Positions 26,534 to 34,633 of a DNA stretch of 64,000 bases are shown here, in pieces. The translations under genes and the position numbers were made by a program. The stretch lies in IMG/VR virus record IMGVR_UViG_3300025536_000010, positions 124,001-188,000 of that record, one strand, 5' to 3'. The notes beneath the pieces are model-generated. The model was not told the origin of the DNA. It worked only from the letters and a program-made list of their open reading frames with translations, and made no database searches. Source of the DNA: a virus. Each line of letters starts with the position of its first letter. Position 1 is the stretch's first letter.

Positions 26534-26607
26534 GCCTAAATATCCGCCACGGATAAGTCACAATAGTTGAGGTGGAACCGCTTCGTTCTCTTAACCCCGG
26601 AGATCCC

Positions 26608-26829
26608 ATGTACTACACCTGCATCTTTCGCCCGGTAATCCTGATGGTCGCGTTCTACTTGATCGCGGCTACCGCCAACGCCTGCGGCGTCGCCCTGCCC
26701 TGGTGGCTTGCTGCTGCCCTGGCCGCCGGCATCGCCTTCGCCGACGAGATTCGCCTGGCTGCTCGGCACGCTGCCGAGGAAGCAAAGAAGCTCGCCGCGC
26801 TGCGGCGGCTCATCGCCAAGCACTACTAG
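26608..26829 (+). CDS. Small membrane protein
   Basis: 73 residues; ATG 26608 preceded by GGAG. Two hydrophobic segments (about 5-21 and 26-42), then an Ala/Arg/Lys-rich helix. The topology suggests a two-helix inner-membrane protein with a charged cytoplasmic tail, like small holin-type or host-takeover proteins. No family is recognised. Confidence 0.5.
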   Translation: MYYTCIFRPVILMVAFYLIAATANACGVALPWWLAAALAAGIAFADEIRLAARHAAEEAKKLAALRRLIAKHY

Positions 26830-26870
26830 CGTTCGCGCGATCTTCCCTGTTTCACCGAAAGGAGACTCTG

Positions 26871-27428
26871 ATGGTTGCTGCAACGAAGTCTGCGCGCAAG
26901 GTCCGTACCCCGCACCCGAAGAAGGCCGCCCCGGCTGCGCCGGCGCCGGTCCCGACCGTCTCGCCTGTCCCGCCGGCCGCGCCCGCCGCGGCGTACACGC
27001 CGCCGGAGGCCCTCGCGGCAATGATCCCGACCGAGATGACCGTGGTGGACCGCGCCACCCAGATGGCTCAGGAGGCCATCGACGCTACCTGGGCGCGTGC
27101 TCACTACGCGGCCTGGGCGTTTGTCGTCAGCGTGCCGACGCTGCTGACCATGCTGTATTTTGCCAACGCGATCAACGTCGCCGCGGTCTGGTTCTCCTGG
27201 GGGATTTTCTTCCTGGTGGGCTTGTTGTTCGTCAAGCTGCTGCGCGGCTTGTTCTACGGCGTCGCGCGGCTGCCTATCGTCGTACGCCTGGTGGCGTCTG
27301 TGTCCCTCGTCTGGCTCCTGTTCTACATCCAGGGGCCGCCGAAGGAACTGCTCCTGACGGCGTGTGTCAGTCTCCTCATGGTGAACTTGCTCTGCCTCGG
27401 TGTTCGAGGCGGCACCGTGCGGGAATAA
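26871..27428 (+). CDS. Polytopic membrane protein with Ala/Pro-rich N-terminus
   Basis: 185 residues; ATG 26871 after AAAGGAGACTCTG. Residues 1-45 are basic then Ala/Pro-rich; from about 75 to the end there are four hydrophobic segments (AAWAFVVSVPTLLTMLYFA, FSWGIFFLVGLLFVKLL, VVRLVASVSLVWLLFYI, LLLTACVSLLMVNLLCL). No signal peptide. Paired with the small membrane protein upstream, it could be a lysis or membrane-remodelling pair; that is inference. Confidence 0.5.
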   Translation: MVAATKSARKVRTPHPKKAAPAAPAPVPTVSPVPPAAPAAAYTPPEALAAMIPTEMTVVDRATQMAQEAIDATWARAHYAAWAFVVSVPTLLTMLYFANAINVAAVWFSWGIFFLVGLLFVKLLRGLFYGVARLPIVVRLVASVSLVWLLFYIQGPPKELLLTACVSLLMVNLLCLGVRGGTVRE

Positions 27429-27450
27429 AATCAAGAAGTGTAGTGTAGTG

Positions 27451-27570
27451 TAGCCAAGGCTACGCGAGATGGTTCTAGTGTTTCCCAACACTCGATCCCT
27501 CGCGTAGCCTTGGCAGCACCGTTCGGGTACACTGGGCCTTGGCTTAGTAGTTCTGCGTTTTTCTTACGCA
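27451..27570 (+). ncRNA. Structured intergenic RNA or attenuator-like element
   Basis: A perfect 15-base inverted repeat (27454-27468 with 27499-27513) encloses a second hairpin (AGTGTT 27477-27482 with AACACT 27487-27492, loop TCCC). A third copy of the complementary segment GCCTTGGC at 27536-27543 could compete for the left arm (GCCAAGGC 27453-27460). A last small hairpin TGCGT/ACGCA lies at 27554-27570 just before AGGAGGAGATA and ATG 27584. No T-run follows the main stem, so this is not a simple terminator. The region 27429-27583 has no gene. Confidence 0.45.
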
Positions 27571-27583
27571 TCAGGAGGAGATA

Positions 27584-27925
27584 ATGTCGCTGAACGTAGT
27601 CGAGAACGCCTGCACCTTCACCGGCGACCGCAGTCGCGGCGTGGTCGTGATCGAGTCGGACGCCCCCGGGCCGCCGTTCACCGAGTCGTTCCACGAACTG
27701 GACAGCACCGACGCCCGCAACCTGGCCCTCCAGTTCTCCGCCGGTTGCGGTTTGGCGCCGCCGCGTATCAACGGTAACGTGATCGGGCCGTACCCGATCA
27801 ACGGCGAGGGCCTGAGCCTCGAACACGTCAAAGACGGGCAAGGGCAGCCCCTGCCCCCACAGCATCCGCGTATGCAAGTCGCGCGCTACCGGATCGACGT
27901 CCCCGTGGCGGCGGCACTCCGATGA
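27584..27925 (+). CDS. Hypothetical protein downstream of the structured element
   Basis: 113 residues with a strong AGGAGGAG leader. Mixed beta protein with a Pro/Gly-rich middle (GPYPINGEG) and a C-terminal RYRIDVPVAAALR. Only one Cys pair; no motif recognised. It opens an operon of unknown proteins and overlaps the next start (ATGA). Confidence 0.5.
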   Translation: MSLNVVENACTFTGDRSRGVVVIESDAPGPPFTESFHELDSTDARNLALQFSAGCGLAPPRINGNVIGPYPINGEGLSLEHVKDGQGQPLPPQHPRMQVARYRIDVPVAAALR

Positions 27926-28596
27926 TAATCTGCCCCAACGCCCGACAGGCCAAACAGGTACTCACGATCTTGGACAGACGCTCCTACGAGGCTCTGTTCA
28001 AGGTCGTGCTGCGCTTGAAGACCGCCGAGGACCGCGGCAAACCGCTCGACGCCTACGAGCAACTGGTGGCCTACACCTACGAGTGGCTCAAGCATCTGGG
28101 CTGTGTCGACGCTGCCCAGATCGAACGACTCCTGAGCCGCATGCGTCAGACCTTGAAAGCCTTCGGGCAGCAGCTGACCTTCCACCTGGAAACAGTGCTG
28201 GCCAGGCCGCCTTGCTTGCTAAACCTCATCGACCGCCGCTACGCCGTCTGGGACGGGCAGCTGGACTTCTACGACTTCGTCGAAGACAGTGTCGTCACAG
28301 TCTTGCCTTACCGGCCGGTCACCCACTACACCGTCGACCTGCTCGCCCTGTTCGTCCAGAAACAAGCGTGGCTGGACAAGATTGGAGGCAAGGATGCCAA
28401 GCACACCCGACATCAACATCATGCCGCCGACCGTGGCACACCCGAGGGTGAACCAGACCCAGGTGCTGCGCAAGGTGCTGACCAGCGAGGAGACGTTTGC
28501 CACGACGCTCCTGGTACTGGTGATCGACCAGTGGGGAACGGAGGCTCTGGAGTGGAGCCCGACCGTCCTCCGCATGGAACTGGAGGAGACGTTTGA
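27922..28596 (+). CDS. Hypothetical helical protein with a read-through tail
   Basis: 224 residues. Residues 1-158 are well-formed alpha-helical sequence (ARQAKQVLTILDRRSYEALF, then LLSRMRQTLKAFGQQL). The last 66 residues are His/Gly/Asp/Pro-rich and lie across the first 203 bases of the next gene in another frame, typical of shadow coding. Either an ancestral stop was lost or the tail is used. A +1 shift would fuse it to the next gene, but no slippery heptamer is visible. Confidence 0.5.
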   Translation: MIICPNARQAKQVLTILDRRSYEALFKVVLRLKTAEDRGKPLDAYEQLVAYTYEWLKHLGCVDAAQIERLLSRMRQTLKAFGQQLTFHLETVLARPPCLLNLIDRRYAVWDGQLDFYDFVEDSVVTVLPYRPVTHYTVDLLALFVQKQAWLDKIGGKDAKHTRHQHHAADRGTPEGEPDPGAAQGADQRGDVCHDAPGTGDRPVGNGGSGVEPDRPPHGTGGDV

Positions 28597-29131
28597 CGTC
28601 CAGCTGCCGCAAGAGAACTTGGACAAGCTCGTGGCCGGTATCACCATCGTCACCACGGACATGTTCTTCAAGGACGTCAGCCGGTTCATCCAGCTGTGCA
28701 ACGTGCTCGCGGGGTCACCGTTTGACCCCGAAGAGTTCGATCCGGCGGATAGCCTGGAGTGCGCCTGGGGTATCACCGAGGCGCTCATGCTTTCCCCGCC
28801 GGATGAAGAAGACCCCGAGCCCTTTAGCGACGAGGTGCGCCACTACGTCGCTTTCGTACTCAAGGAGGAGGGGTACATCAAGGCCCCGGACATCCTGGGG
28901 ATCGCCTTGAACGCGGATCTTTCGGCACAAGTCAGTACCGACTTCGCCGACGACCCCGAGATGTTCCAGGCGCTCTACTCGATGCAGCAGGACAAGGCCA
29001 CCGAGATCGACGAGATCCTCAAAGGCAACCTGCTGGAGTTGCTAGGGCAGTTGAAGGCCCTGCCGCTGGAGAACGGCGACACGGCCGAAATCGAGAAGCG
29101 GCTGGCAGCCATGTTGAAGGTGACTGCTTAG
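28394..29131 (+). CDS. Hypothetical helical protein
   Basis: 245 residues; ATG 28394 after GGAGGCAAGG. Acidic, helical, with DPEEFDPADSLECAWGITEA, a pattern of long amphipathic helices, and a C-terminal coiled segment (ATEIDEILKGNLLELLGQLKAL). No enzyme motif is recognised. Overlaps the end of the preceding gene by 203 bases. Confidence 0.55.
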   Translation: MPSTPDINIMPPTVAHPRVNQTQVLRKVLTSEETFATTLLVLVIDQWGTEALEWSPTVLRMELEETFDVQLPQENLDKLVAGITIVTTDMFFKDVSRFIQLCNVLAGSPFDPEEFDPADSLECAWGITEALMLSPPDEEDPEPFSDEVRHYVAFVLKEEGYIKAPDILGIALNADLSAQVSTDFADDPEMFQALYSMQQDKATEIDEILKGNLLELLGQLKALPLENGDTAEIEKRLAAMLKVTA

Positions 29132-29161
29132 CCAGGTTTGCGTTAGAGCGAGGAGACTGCA

Positions 29162-29509
29162 ATGATGAGCGAAGTGATCCATCCCCAAATGCAGGACGAG
29201 GCGACGGTAGTCTGCGGGCTCTGCCGTGACGAAATCCTCCCCAACGAGGAAACGGAAAATAGCCCCTACGGCATCATCCACAAGGATTGCACCAACTTCC
29301 TCACCGACAGCTACGCCGACGAAGACGAAGAAGACTTCGACGACGAAGACGACGATGACGACGAAGACGAAGACGACGATGACGACGAGTTCGACGACGA
29401 TGATGACATCGGCCTCGACGACGATGACGACGATGAACTCCTCGACGATGACATCCTCGACGATGACGACGAAGACGAGGATGACGAAGACGATCTCGAC
29501 GAGGAGTAA
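29162..29509 (+). CDS. Zinc-knuckle protein with a very long Asp/Glu tail
   Basis: 115 residues after GAGGAGACTGCA (ATG at 29162, second ATG at 29165). The N-terminal 50 residues contain VVCGLCRDEILPNEET and a later HKDC, a C-x2-C...H-x2-C zinc-knuckle or Ribbon-like motif. From residue 54 to the end almost every residue is Asp or Glu (about 60 residues). Such a tail can imitate nucleic acid or bind basic proteins; phage DNA-mimic inhibitors use this logic. It is followed closely by another acidic small protein. Confidence 0.6.
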   Translation: MMSEVIHPQMQDEATVVCGLCRDEILPNEETENSPYGIIHKDCTNFLTDSYADEDEEDFDDEDDDDDEDEDDDDDEFDDDDDIGLDDDDDDELLDDDILDDDDEDEDDEDDLDEE

Positions 29510-29517
29510 CCGCTGCC

Positions 29518-29760
29518 ATGCACTTCGGCACGATGTACATCAACTGGGCCACCCGCAAAATGGACGTTGCGGGGATGGACGGTTGCGGCAACCCCGAGAT
29601 GACAGCCGAGGACGTCATCAAGTTTTTGGAGGAACCATGCGGCCCCGACGAGGAGCGTTGGGGCCTGATCTGGTGGGATGACGTCCACCAACTCTGTATG
29701 CACGACCTGGCAGGTTTCTCGGCCGAGGTAGACGACAAGGACGAAGACGATGAAAAATGA
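29518..29760 (+). CDS. Small acidic protein
   Basis: 80 residues. ERWGLIWWDDVHQLCMHDLAGF gives a Trp-rich core; the C-terminus is Asp/Glu/Lys (EVDDKDEDDEK). No family. It overlaps the next start (ATGAAAAATGA). Confidence 0.5.
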   Translation: MHFGTMYINWATRKMDVAGMDGCGNPEMTAEDVIKFLEEPCGPDEERWGLIWWDDVHQLCMHDLAGFSAEVDDKDEDDEK

Positions 29761-30001
29761 CACCTGCTACTACCACGACCCGCAGCACTGCGCTGGCGAA
29801 CTGTGGGAGTGTCAGACGTGCCACGAGAGCTACTGCCAGGCACACTCGCACGTCACCGACAACGGTGAGAACGTAGAGTGCGTCGCCTGTGAGAGGGACC
29901 GCAAAGAGCGCGAAGTGCCGGACGTCACCAAACACCCGCACTACGCCAGACTCAGCACCCTCGATCAGGCCGTAGACCGTCTCGACATCAAAGAGAAGTA
30001 G
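29750..30001 (+). CDS. Small zinc-finger protein
   Basis: 83 residues. Cys/His pairs CYYHDPQHC, CQTCHESYCQAHSH and CVAC are spaced like a B-box or a double zinc knuckle (C-x2-H/C, C-x2-C, C-x2-H). It likely binds zinc; the partner could be RNA, DNA or protein. The C-terminus is charged. Confidence 0.55.
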   Translation: MKNDTCYYHDPQHCAGELWECQTCHESYCQAHSHVTDNGENVECVACERDRKEREVPDVTKHPHYARLSTLDQAVDRLDIKEK

Positions 30002-30059
30002 CTACCAAGCTGGCGGTCGCCGCCGGACTTAGTAGAATGATGATGAAAGTGAGGTACTC

Positions 30060-30779
30060 ATGAAACCGCTACCGCTTTGCGACTTCCACGACGGGCGGCT
30101 CTGCACCTGCTACATGAGCAAAGCCATGCGTGACGCTGTTACGGGGGCCGTCATCCCCCGCGTCTGTTCGCACGTCGCCATGCAGGAGACAGTAGCCGGT
30201 GACCCGCTCATCACCGACATCAAATGTTTGGCCCAGGCGTGCGACATGATCGGCTGCGAACTCGTGCAGCAGAGCACCTACGACTGGTGGGGCAGGCATG
30301 TCGGGGACTACCCGGTTCCCAAAGGCATGCAGGCCGGCGAACTCGGCAAGAACGCCGAGTACGTCATCCGAGCCAAACCCGAGAACAAGGCCAAGCTGGG
30401 AGGGAGCAGCTGCTACGACATCGGCGTGGTCCCGGACCCCAACAACGAAGGGGCCTGGACCTGGATCTACGACTTCTACGGCCAGGGCGACCGCATCGAC
30501 CGACTGGTTGGCTCGCCCGTGCGCGGCCAGAAGGGGATCGAAATGCTCTGCCCGGCGCTCAAGCAGCACTACGACATGTGCTGCGACGCTGCGGCAGCGA
30601 AAGAAGCCGGCGACAAAATCGAGTTCATGTCCGTCGCCGACTTGCGGGCCAACTTCGAGCCGCTCCAGAAGAAATACCCGCAGCTGCGAAAGGCACTGCC
30701 GCTGCCACCTGTCTCGGCGGATGACGAGAACCGTTGGGTGTCCATCGTGGACACAACGCAGCGCGTCGGCGTCGGCTAA
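30060..30779 (+). CDS. Ycf35-like (DUF1257) protein
   Basis: 239 residues after GTGAGGTACTC. Residues 40-145 follow the DUF1257/Ycf35 pattern: ITDIKCLAQACDMIGCEL, then AEYVIR, CYDIGVV..N..G.W...YDFYG. The next two genes are a DUF2997-like protein and an AAA ATPase; Ycf35-like and DUF2997 genes are neighbours in cyanobacteria, which supports the call. Function of the family is unsettled. Cys near the N-terminus (CDFHDGRLCTCY) may add a metal site. Confidence 0.55.
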   Translation: MKPLPLCDFHDGRLCTCYMSKAMRDAVTGAVIPRVCSHVAMQETVAGDPLITDIKCLAQACDMIGCELVQQSTYDWWGRHVGDYPVPKGMQAGELGKNAEYVIRAKPENKAKLGGSSCYDIGVVPDPNNEGAWTWIYDFYGQGDRIDRLVGSPVRGQKGIEMLCPALKQHYDMCCDAAAAKEAGDKIEFMSVADLRANFEPLQKKYPQLRKALPLPPVSADDENRWVSIVDTTQRVGVG

Positions 30780-30800
30780 CCTGGTACGCAAGGGGCAGGA

Positions 30801-30836
30801 AGCCCGGCGGTGTTTCGGCACGCCGGGCTTTCTTCG
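30801..30836 (+). terminator. Terminator-like hairpin
   Basis: AGCCCGGCG (30801-30809) pairs with CGCCGGGCT (30821-30829), followed by TTCTTCGTCT. It is immediately followed by repeat-element copy 5. Confidence 0.7.
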
Positions 30837-30838
30837 TC

Positions 30839-30859
30839 TCTAAAAGCCATTTTTGAGGA
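30839..30859. repeat. Short AT-rich palindromic element, copy 5 (leader type)
   Basis: TCTAAAAGCCATTTTTGAGGA, directly after the terminator and 7 bases before ATG 30866; its 3' end supplies GAGGAG as ribosome binding site. Confidence 0.6.
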
Positions 30860-30865
30860 GAACGC

Positions 30866-31072
30866 ATGATCCTGAACTTCTACCACCGCAACGGCAAGAA
30901 GGAACGACGCCCGCTCGGTTACGGCGGCGGCCTCTGCCACGAAGCCACCAAGCCGTACGAACGGCGGGAGATTCCCGGTCAGATGAGAAACACGCCCACG
31001 CCCGAGGCGTATCAGGAACCGGCCGACACCACAGGTGAATCGGTCGTCGAACGGCAGCAACTGCGAGGTTGA
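30866..31072 (+). CDS. DUF2997-like small protein
   Basis: 68 residues. GKKERRPLGYGGGLCHEATKP (first part) fits the DUF2997 pattern (G-x-G-x-x-C-x-x-A/T-x-x, often with a following acidic Pro-rich part). Position between a Ycf35-like gene and an AAA ATPase supports it. Its role is unknown; the Cys may be functional. The C-terminus is low-complexity. Confidence 0.5.
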   Translation: MILNFYHRNGKKERRPLGYGGGLCHEATKPYERREIPGQMRNTPTPEAYQEPADTTGESVVERQQLRG

Positions 31073-31073
31073 T

Positions 31074-33044
31074 ATGGCTCTGGCGAGCCTGCGTAAAGAG
31101 TTCGGCGTAGCGGTCGGCGCCGCCGAGCAAGCCATCCGCGTGAACACCGACGAGTTGGACGACGCCATCTCCACCATCGGCGAAGTCTGCAAACAGCACG
31201 GCTGGGAACTGCGTGTCTGGGACCACGTCTCTGGCACGATCTGGCATAACGGCGAGCCGCCCAAGAAAGACGTTCCCGGCGGGGCTTTGACCAAGAAACA
31301 AGCGCTCATGGCAGACCTCAACTCACCCGAGGGGCCGACTACGCCGCTCCAGGAGTTGCTGGGCTTTTTAGCCGAGACACCTCGGCCCGACACCGAGGAC
31401 AAGGGCGAGGTGGTGCCCGTCGTCTTGGTGATGAAGAACTTCCATCTGCTGTTCGAGCGCGATCGCGGCCCGGCGGTCGCGGCCGTACAGCACCTGGTCG
31501 CGGACAAAGTCGGCGACCACGCCCTTTACAACAAACAGGACTCGAACAAGCAGCCGAGCTATATGCGGCAGCTGATGGACCAGTTCGGAATCGAGCCCGA
31601 GTCGGACACGGGCAAGTTCATCGTGGGCCTGATGCCGGCCCAGGCACAGCTGCCGCCCGAGGTCAGCCCCCTCTTCAAGGTCATCGAGCACGAACTGCCA
31701 GACGAGGAGGAGTTGGGGGTCATTCTGGACGGCATCGTACCTTCCGGCGAGGCCGCGCAGGACGAGGACGGGCCGGCAATCTCGAAGTCTGTACGCAAGC
31801 GGGTCTGCAAGCACGCTCGCGGGCTGACGCGCTTGCAAGCCGAAGGCGTCTTCTCCGCGTGCATGGTCCAGAACGGCAAGAAACAGAACTTCGAGGAGAT
31901 CTTGCCCAAGTACGTCTGGGAGCACAAAAGCCGCATCCTCAACCGCGAGGGGTTGGTGACCCTGTACGGCGGCAAGGAAACCTTCGACGATGTCGTCGGC
32001 TTGCACGGGGCCAAGGAGATCTTCAAAGACCTGCTGGCACCCGACAAGTACGACCCGGACAACCCCGATCTCCGGTCCAAGGGCGCCGCCTTGGTCGGCC
32101 CGCCGCGTACCGGCAAGTCGTTGATCGCCAAGGCGTGCAACGGCACGCTCGATCTACCCGTCCTGATGTGCGACCCCGGCTCGCTCATGGGCGGTTTCGT
32201 CGGCGACACCGAACGCAACACGCGGAAGTTCTTCCAGATCGTACGGGCACACGCCCCCTGCATCGCTGTGATCGACGAGGTCGAAAAGGTGATGCCGAGC
32301 GCGCGGGGCGGGGAACACGACAGCGGGGTCGGAAAGAGAATGGCAGGCCAGTTCATGACGCAGATGCAGGACATCCAGGAGCCCGTCTTCTGGGTGTTCA
32401 CGGCGAACGGCGTCGAGGACTTGCACGAGGCGTTTCTGGCGGATGACCGCGTGGACACTGTCATCTACGTTCACATGCCCGGCCCCGCGCAGCGGGCAGC
32501 CGGTTGGAAGATGTACATCCAGAAGTTCTTCCCGGCGGAAGTCCGGGGGAAAGCGTTCCCGCACCACCTGACCACGGAGTTCGACGAGGTGCTGGGCGAA
32601 TTCAAGAAGACCAAGAAGGTCAACGCGCTGGAGTGGGCCAACAAGTTCATTGCGGCGCTGCTTTGCCTGCACGGGGCGGAGCGGGAGGCCGCGCTGGCCC
32701 GCCTCGCCAAGCAAGACGACAACGTGTTCACGACCGTCAGCAACCAACTGGTTGACGACGCCGACTGGACGCTGGCGCGCATCAAAGCGGTTTGCCGCCT
32801 GGCCAGGAAGCGTAACCGGAGCCTGGCCCAGATCGCCAAGATGATGCCGCGCTACTCAGCAAAGCTGGAGAAGTCCATCCGCCGGCTCGAAAACTGGGCC
32901 GAGGACGAAGCCGTCGACAGCGAGACGGGCGAAGCCTACGTTCGCCCCGAAGATCAGCCGGACGCGCCGGCGGGTTCCGGCGGCAAGGTGAAGACGACAC
33001 GCAGCGGCAAGGTGAAGCGCAAAGTGCGCCGCGTCGCCGACTGA
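31074..33044 (+). CDS. AAA family ATPase
   Basis: 656 residues; ATG 31074 has GAGG 7 bases upstream (GTG 31035 is an alternative with poorer spacing). Walker A GPPRTGKS is at residues 342-349, Walker B CIAVIDEVEK at 396-405, with a sensor-like VFWVFTANGVEDLHEAF and an arginine-finger region after it. The N-terminal 300 residues are a separate regulatory region; the C-terminal 100 are basic (KVKTTRSGKVKRKVRR). Layout is like Ycf46-type AAA proteins, which would fit the neighbouring Ycf35-like gene. Probably a remodelling ATPase rather than a helicase; the substrate is unknown. Confidence 0.75.
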   Translation: MALASLRKEFGVAVGAAEQAIRVNTDELDDAISTIGEVCKQHGWELRVWDHVSGTIWHNGEPPKKDVPGGALTKKQALMADLNSPEGPTTPLQELLGFLAETPRPDTEDKGEVVPVVLVMKNFHLLFERDRGPAVAAVQHLVADKVGDHALYNKQDSNKQPSYMRQLMDQFGIEPESDTGKFIVGLMPAQAQLPPEVSPLFKVIEHELPDEEELGVILDGIVPSGEAAQDEDGPAISKSVRKRVCKHARGLTRLQAEGVFSACMVQNGKKQNFEEILPKYVWEHKSRILNREGLVTLYGGKETFDDVVGLHGAKEIFKDLLAPDKYDPDNPDLRSKGAALVGPPRTGKSLIAKACNGTLDLPVLMCDPGSLMGGFVGDTERNTRKFFQIVRAHAPCIAVIDEVEKVMPSARGGEHDSGVGKRMAGQFMTQMQDIQEPVFWVFTANGVEDLHEAFLADDRVDTVIYVHMPGPAQRAAGWKMYIQKFFPAEVRGKAFPHHLTTEFDEVLGEFKKTKKVNALEWANKFIAALLCLHGAEREAALARLAKQDDNVFTTVSNQLVDDADWTLARIKAVCRLARKRNRSLAQIAKMMPRYSAKLEKSIRRLENWAEDEAVDSETGEAYVRPEDQPDAPAGSGGKVKTTRSGKVKRKVRRVAD

Positions 33045-33050
33045 CTATAG

Positions 33051-33075
33051 CGGGGAGGCCCTCGGGCCTCCCCCG
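33051..33075 (+). terminator. Strong G/C hairpin, terminator-like
   Basis: CGGGGAGGCCC (33051-33061) pairs with GGGCCTCCCCC-type sequence to 33075, almost without a loop. It lacks a T-run, so termination would be weak or factor-dependent. It separates the ATPase from the next gene. Confidence 0.5.
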
Positions 33076-33098
33076 ATTGCCCCTTACCGGGGAGAACG

Positions 33099-34439
33099 AT
33101 GATTGCGACGAAAGAGAAAACCAACGGCACGCACACGGAAGGCGACAAGTTCAACATGGCCGTGGAGTCCACGGCTGACACGTTGCTCAAGGGCTGCTCG
33201 AAGGTCCGCTGCCGCTACGGCTGGTTCAGCACCGCCGCCAAGATCGACGACGACGTGCTGGGCGAGATGATGGGCAAGGAGACGCCGCAGGAAGTCAAGG
33301 ATGCCATGACGGCACAGAAGCGGCTGCTCAAGAGCAAGCACGAGGCCCTGGTCAACGCCAAGCAGGCATTCCAGGCGGTGAAGGACTACGTCAGCGCCAT
33401 GACGATCCCGCTGGTGGCTCTGCGGGCCGGCAGCGACGACGAAGCCGATCTGCGGAAGGACGGTGGCGTTCGGCTGATCCAGAAAAAGGACATGCAGGAG
33501 TTCGATGACCGCATGAAGTATCTGGTAGGGTTGCTGAACACGTCCGTCGAGAAACTCCAGAAAGCTCTGCCGTCTATCAAGGCGGAGGACAAAACGCGGC
33601 TCGACCGGCTGAACACGAAGCTCTACGACGATGGCGACTACCCGGCGGACGTGACCAAGCTCGTTCACGTCACCTACGGGTTCGAGCCCATCGGCGTTGA
33701 CGCCGAGTGGTCAACGCTCTGCCCGGAGATCTACAAGCGGGAGAGCGCCAACGCCCGCAAGAAGTTCGAGGCCGTCGTGGAGAGCGCCGCGGTCGAGTTC
33801 GCCGGCCGCTTCGTGAAGTACGTCAAGCAGGTGATCGAACAGCTGGGTAACCGTGTGCGGTTGAATCCGGTCAAGGACCGTACCAACATCGCGGTGCGCC
33901 TGGAGGACGACAAGACCGCTTCGGTCAACATCAGCGACGCCGAGGTCATCGGGCGGCTGACCCACGACGACGAGCCCGACGAGATCCCGGAGAACCACCT
34001 GCTGCTCCAACTGCGGCTCAAAAAGGCAATCAGCGCCAAAGGCCGCTCGACCGAAGTGTGGTTGGCCGCGCCCATCAAGGAGTCGGACTACCACACGCAG
34101 CTGCGGCCCTACGAAAGTAACACGGAGCGCAAGAAGCTCTACGACAGCACCGTGGACAACCTCAAAGCCGAACTGGCGGCTTTCGCCAACGTCGGCGAGA
34201 TGTTAGGGCCGTACCAGGGCGTGGTTGGCGACGGCATCAAGAAGGTCAAAGAGATGCTGACGAAAGCGTCCGGCAGCATGAATACCGAGACGATCACAAT
34301 GGCGCTGCGGGAGGGCAGCTACTTCCGTAACGAGATGAAAGCCGCCCTGGAGAGCGTGGCCCACACTGTCTCGTCCAAGGTGGGCGAGGCCCAGGCGAAA
34401 CGGCGCAGTATCAAGAAGAAGCTGATCGGCGCCGTGTGA
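33099..34439 (+). CDS. Hypothetical coiled protein
   Basis: 446 residues after GGGGAGAACG. Largely alpha-helical: long charged helices at about 65-175 and 340-440, with a Lys-rich end (KRRSIKKKLIGAV). No P-loop. It directly follows the AAA ATPase, so it could be its partner or substrate adaptor; that rests on position alone. Confidence 0.55.
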   Translation: MIATKEKTNGTHTEGDKFNMAVESTADTLLKGCSKVRCRYGWFSTAAKIDDDVLGEMMGKETPQEVKDAMTAQKRLLKSKHEALVNAKQAFQAVKDYVSAMTIPLVALRAGSDDEADLRKDGGVRLIQKKDMQEFDDRMKYLVGLLNTSVEKLQKALPSIKAEDKTRLDRLNTKLYDDGDYPADVTKLVHVTYGFEPIGVDAEWSTLCPEIYKRESANARKKFEAVVESAAVEFAGRFVKYVKQVIEQLGNRVRLNPVKDRTNIAVRLEDDKTASVNISDAEVIGRLTHDDEPDEIPENHLLLQLRLKKAISAKGRSTEVWLAAPIKESDYHTQLRPYESNTERKKLYDSTVDNLKAELAAFANVGEMLGPYQGVVGDGIKKVKEMLTKASGSMNTETITMALREGSYFRNEMKAALESVAHTVSSKVGEAQAKRRSIKKKLIGAV

Positions 34440-34633
34440 TGCGCTTCGAGGTACAACACAAGCGGCGGTGGTGGGTGTCTGCGGGCACCGTTGACGCCCC
34501 AGACGCCATCGCCGCCGCCTGTTACATCGCCCGCATGAAGCGGACTCGCCGCGTGCGGGTTCGCCCCGAAGACTCCCGGGATCGCTGGCTGTATTACCGG
34601 GTGAAGCTGGACACGGACGAGGACGACGCATGA
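34439..34633 (+). CDS. Small basic protein
   Basis: 64 residues from ATG 34439, overlapping the previous stop (TGATG). Basic, with Trp pairs and an Arg-rich segment (KRTRRVRVRPEDSRDRW), acidic at the end. The segment DAPDAIAAACYIARMKRT resembles phage proteins that add a helix over a beta sheet. Function unknown. Confidence 0.5.
   Translation: MRFEVQHKRRWWVSAGTVDAPDAIAAACYIARMKRTRRVRVRPEDSRDRWLYYRVKLDTDEDDA

Noticed and set aside
27451-27527. tRNA gene
   Set aside because: The long perfect stem and loop order do not make a cloverleaf; no T-arm or CCA in place.
27922-29131. Programmed frameshift as in tail assembly chaperones
   Set aside because: No slippery heptamer seen and the downstream gene has its own good ribosome binding site.
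29320-29505. Microsatellite of GAC/GAT/GAA
   Set aside because: It encodes the acidic tail of the zinc protein in frame.
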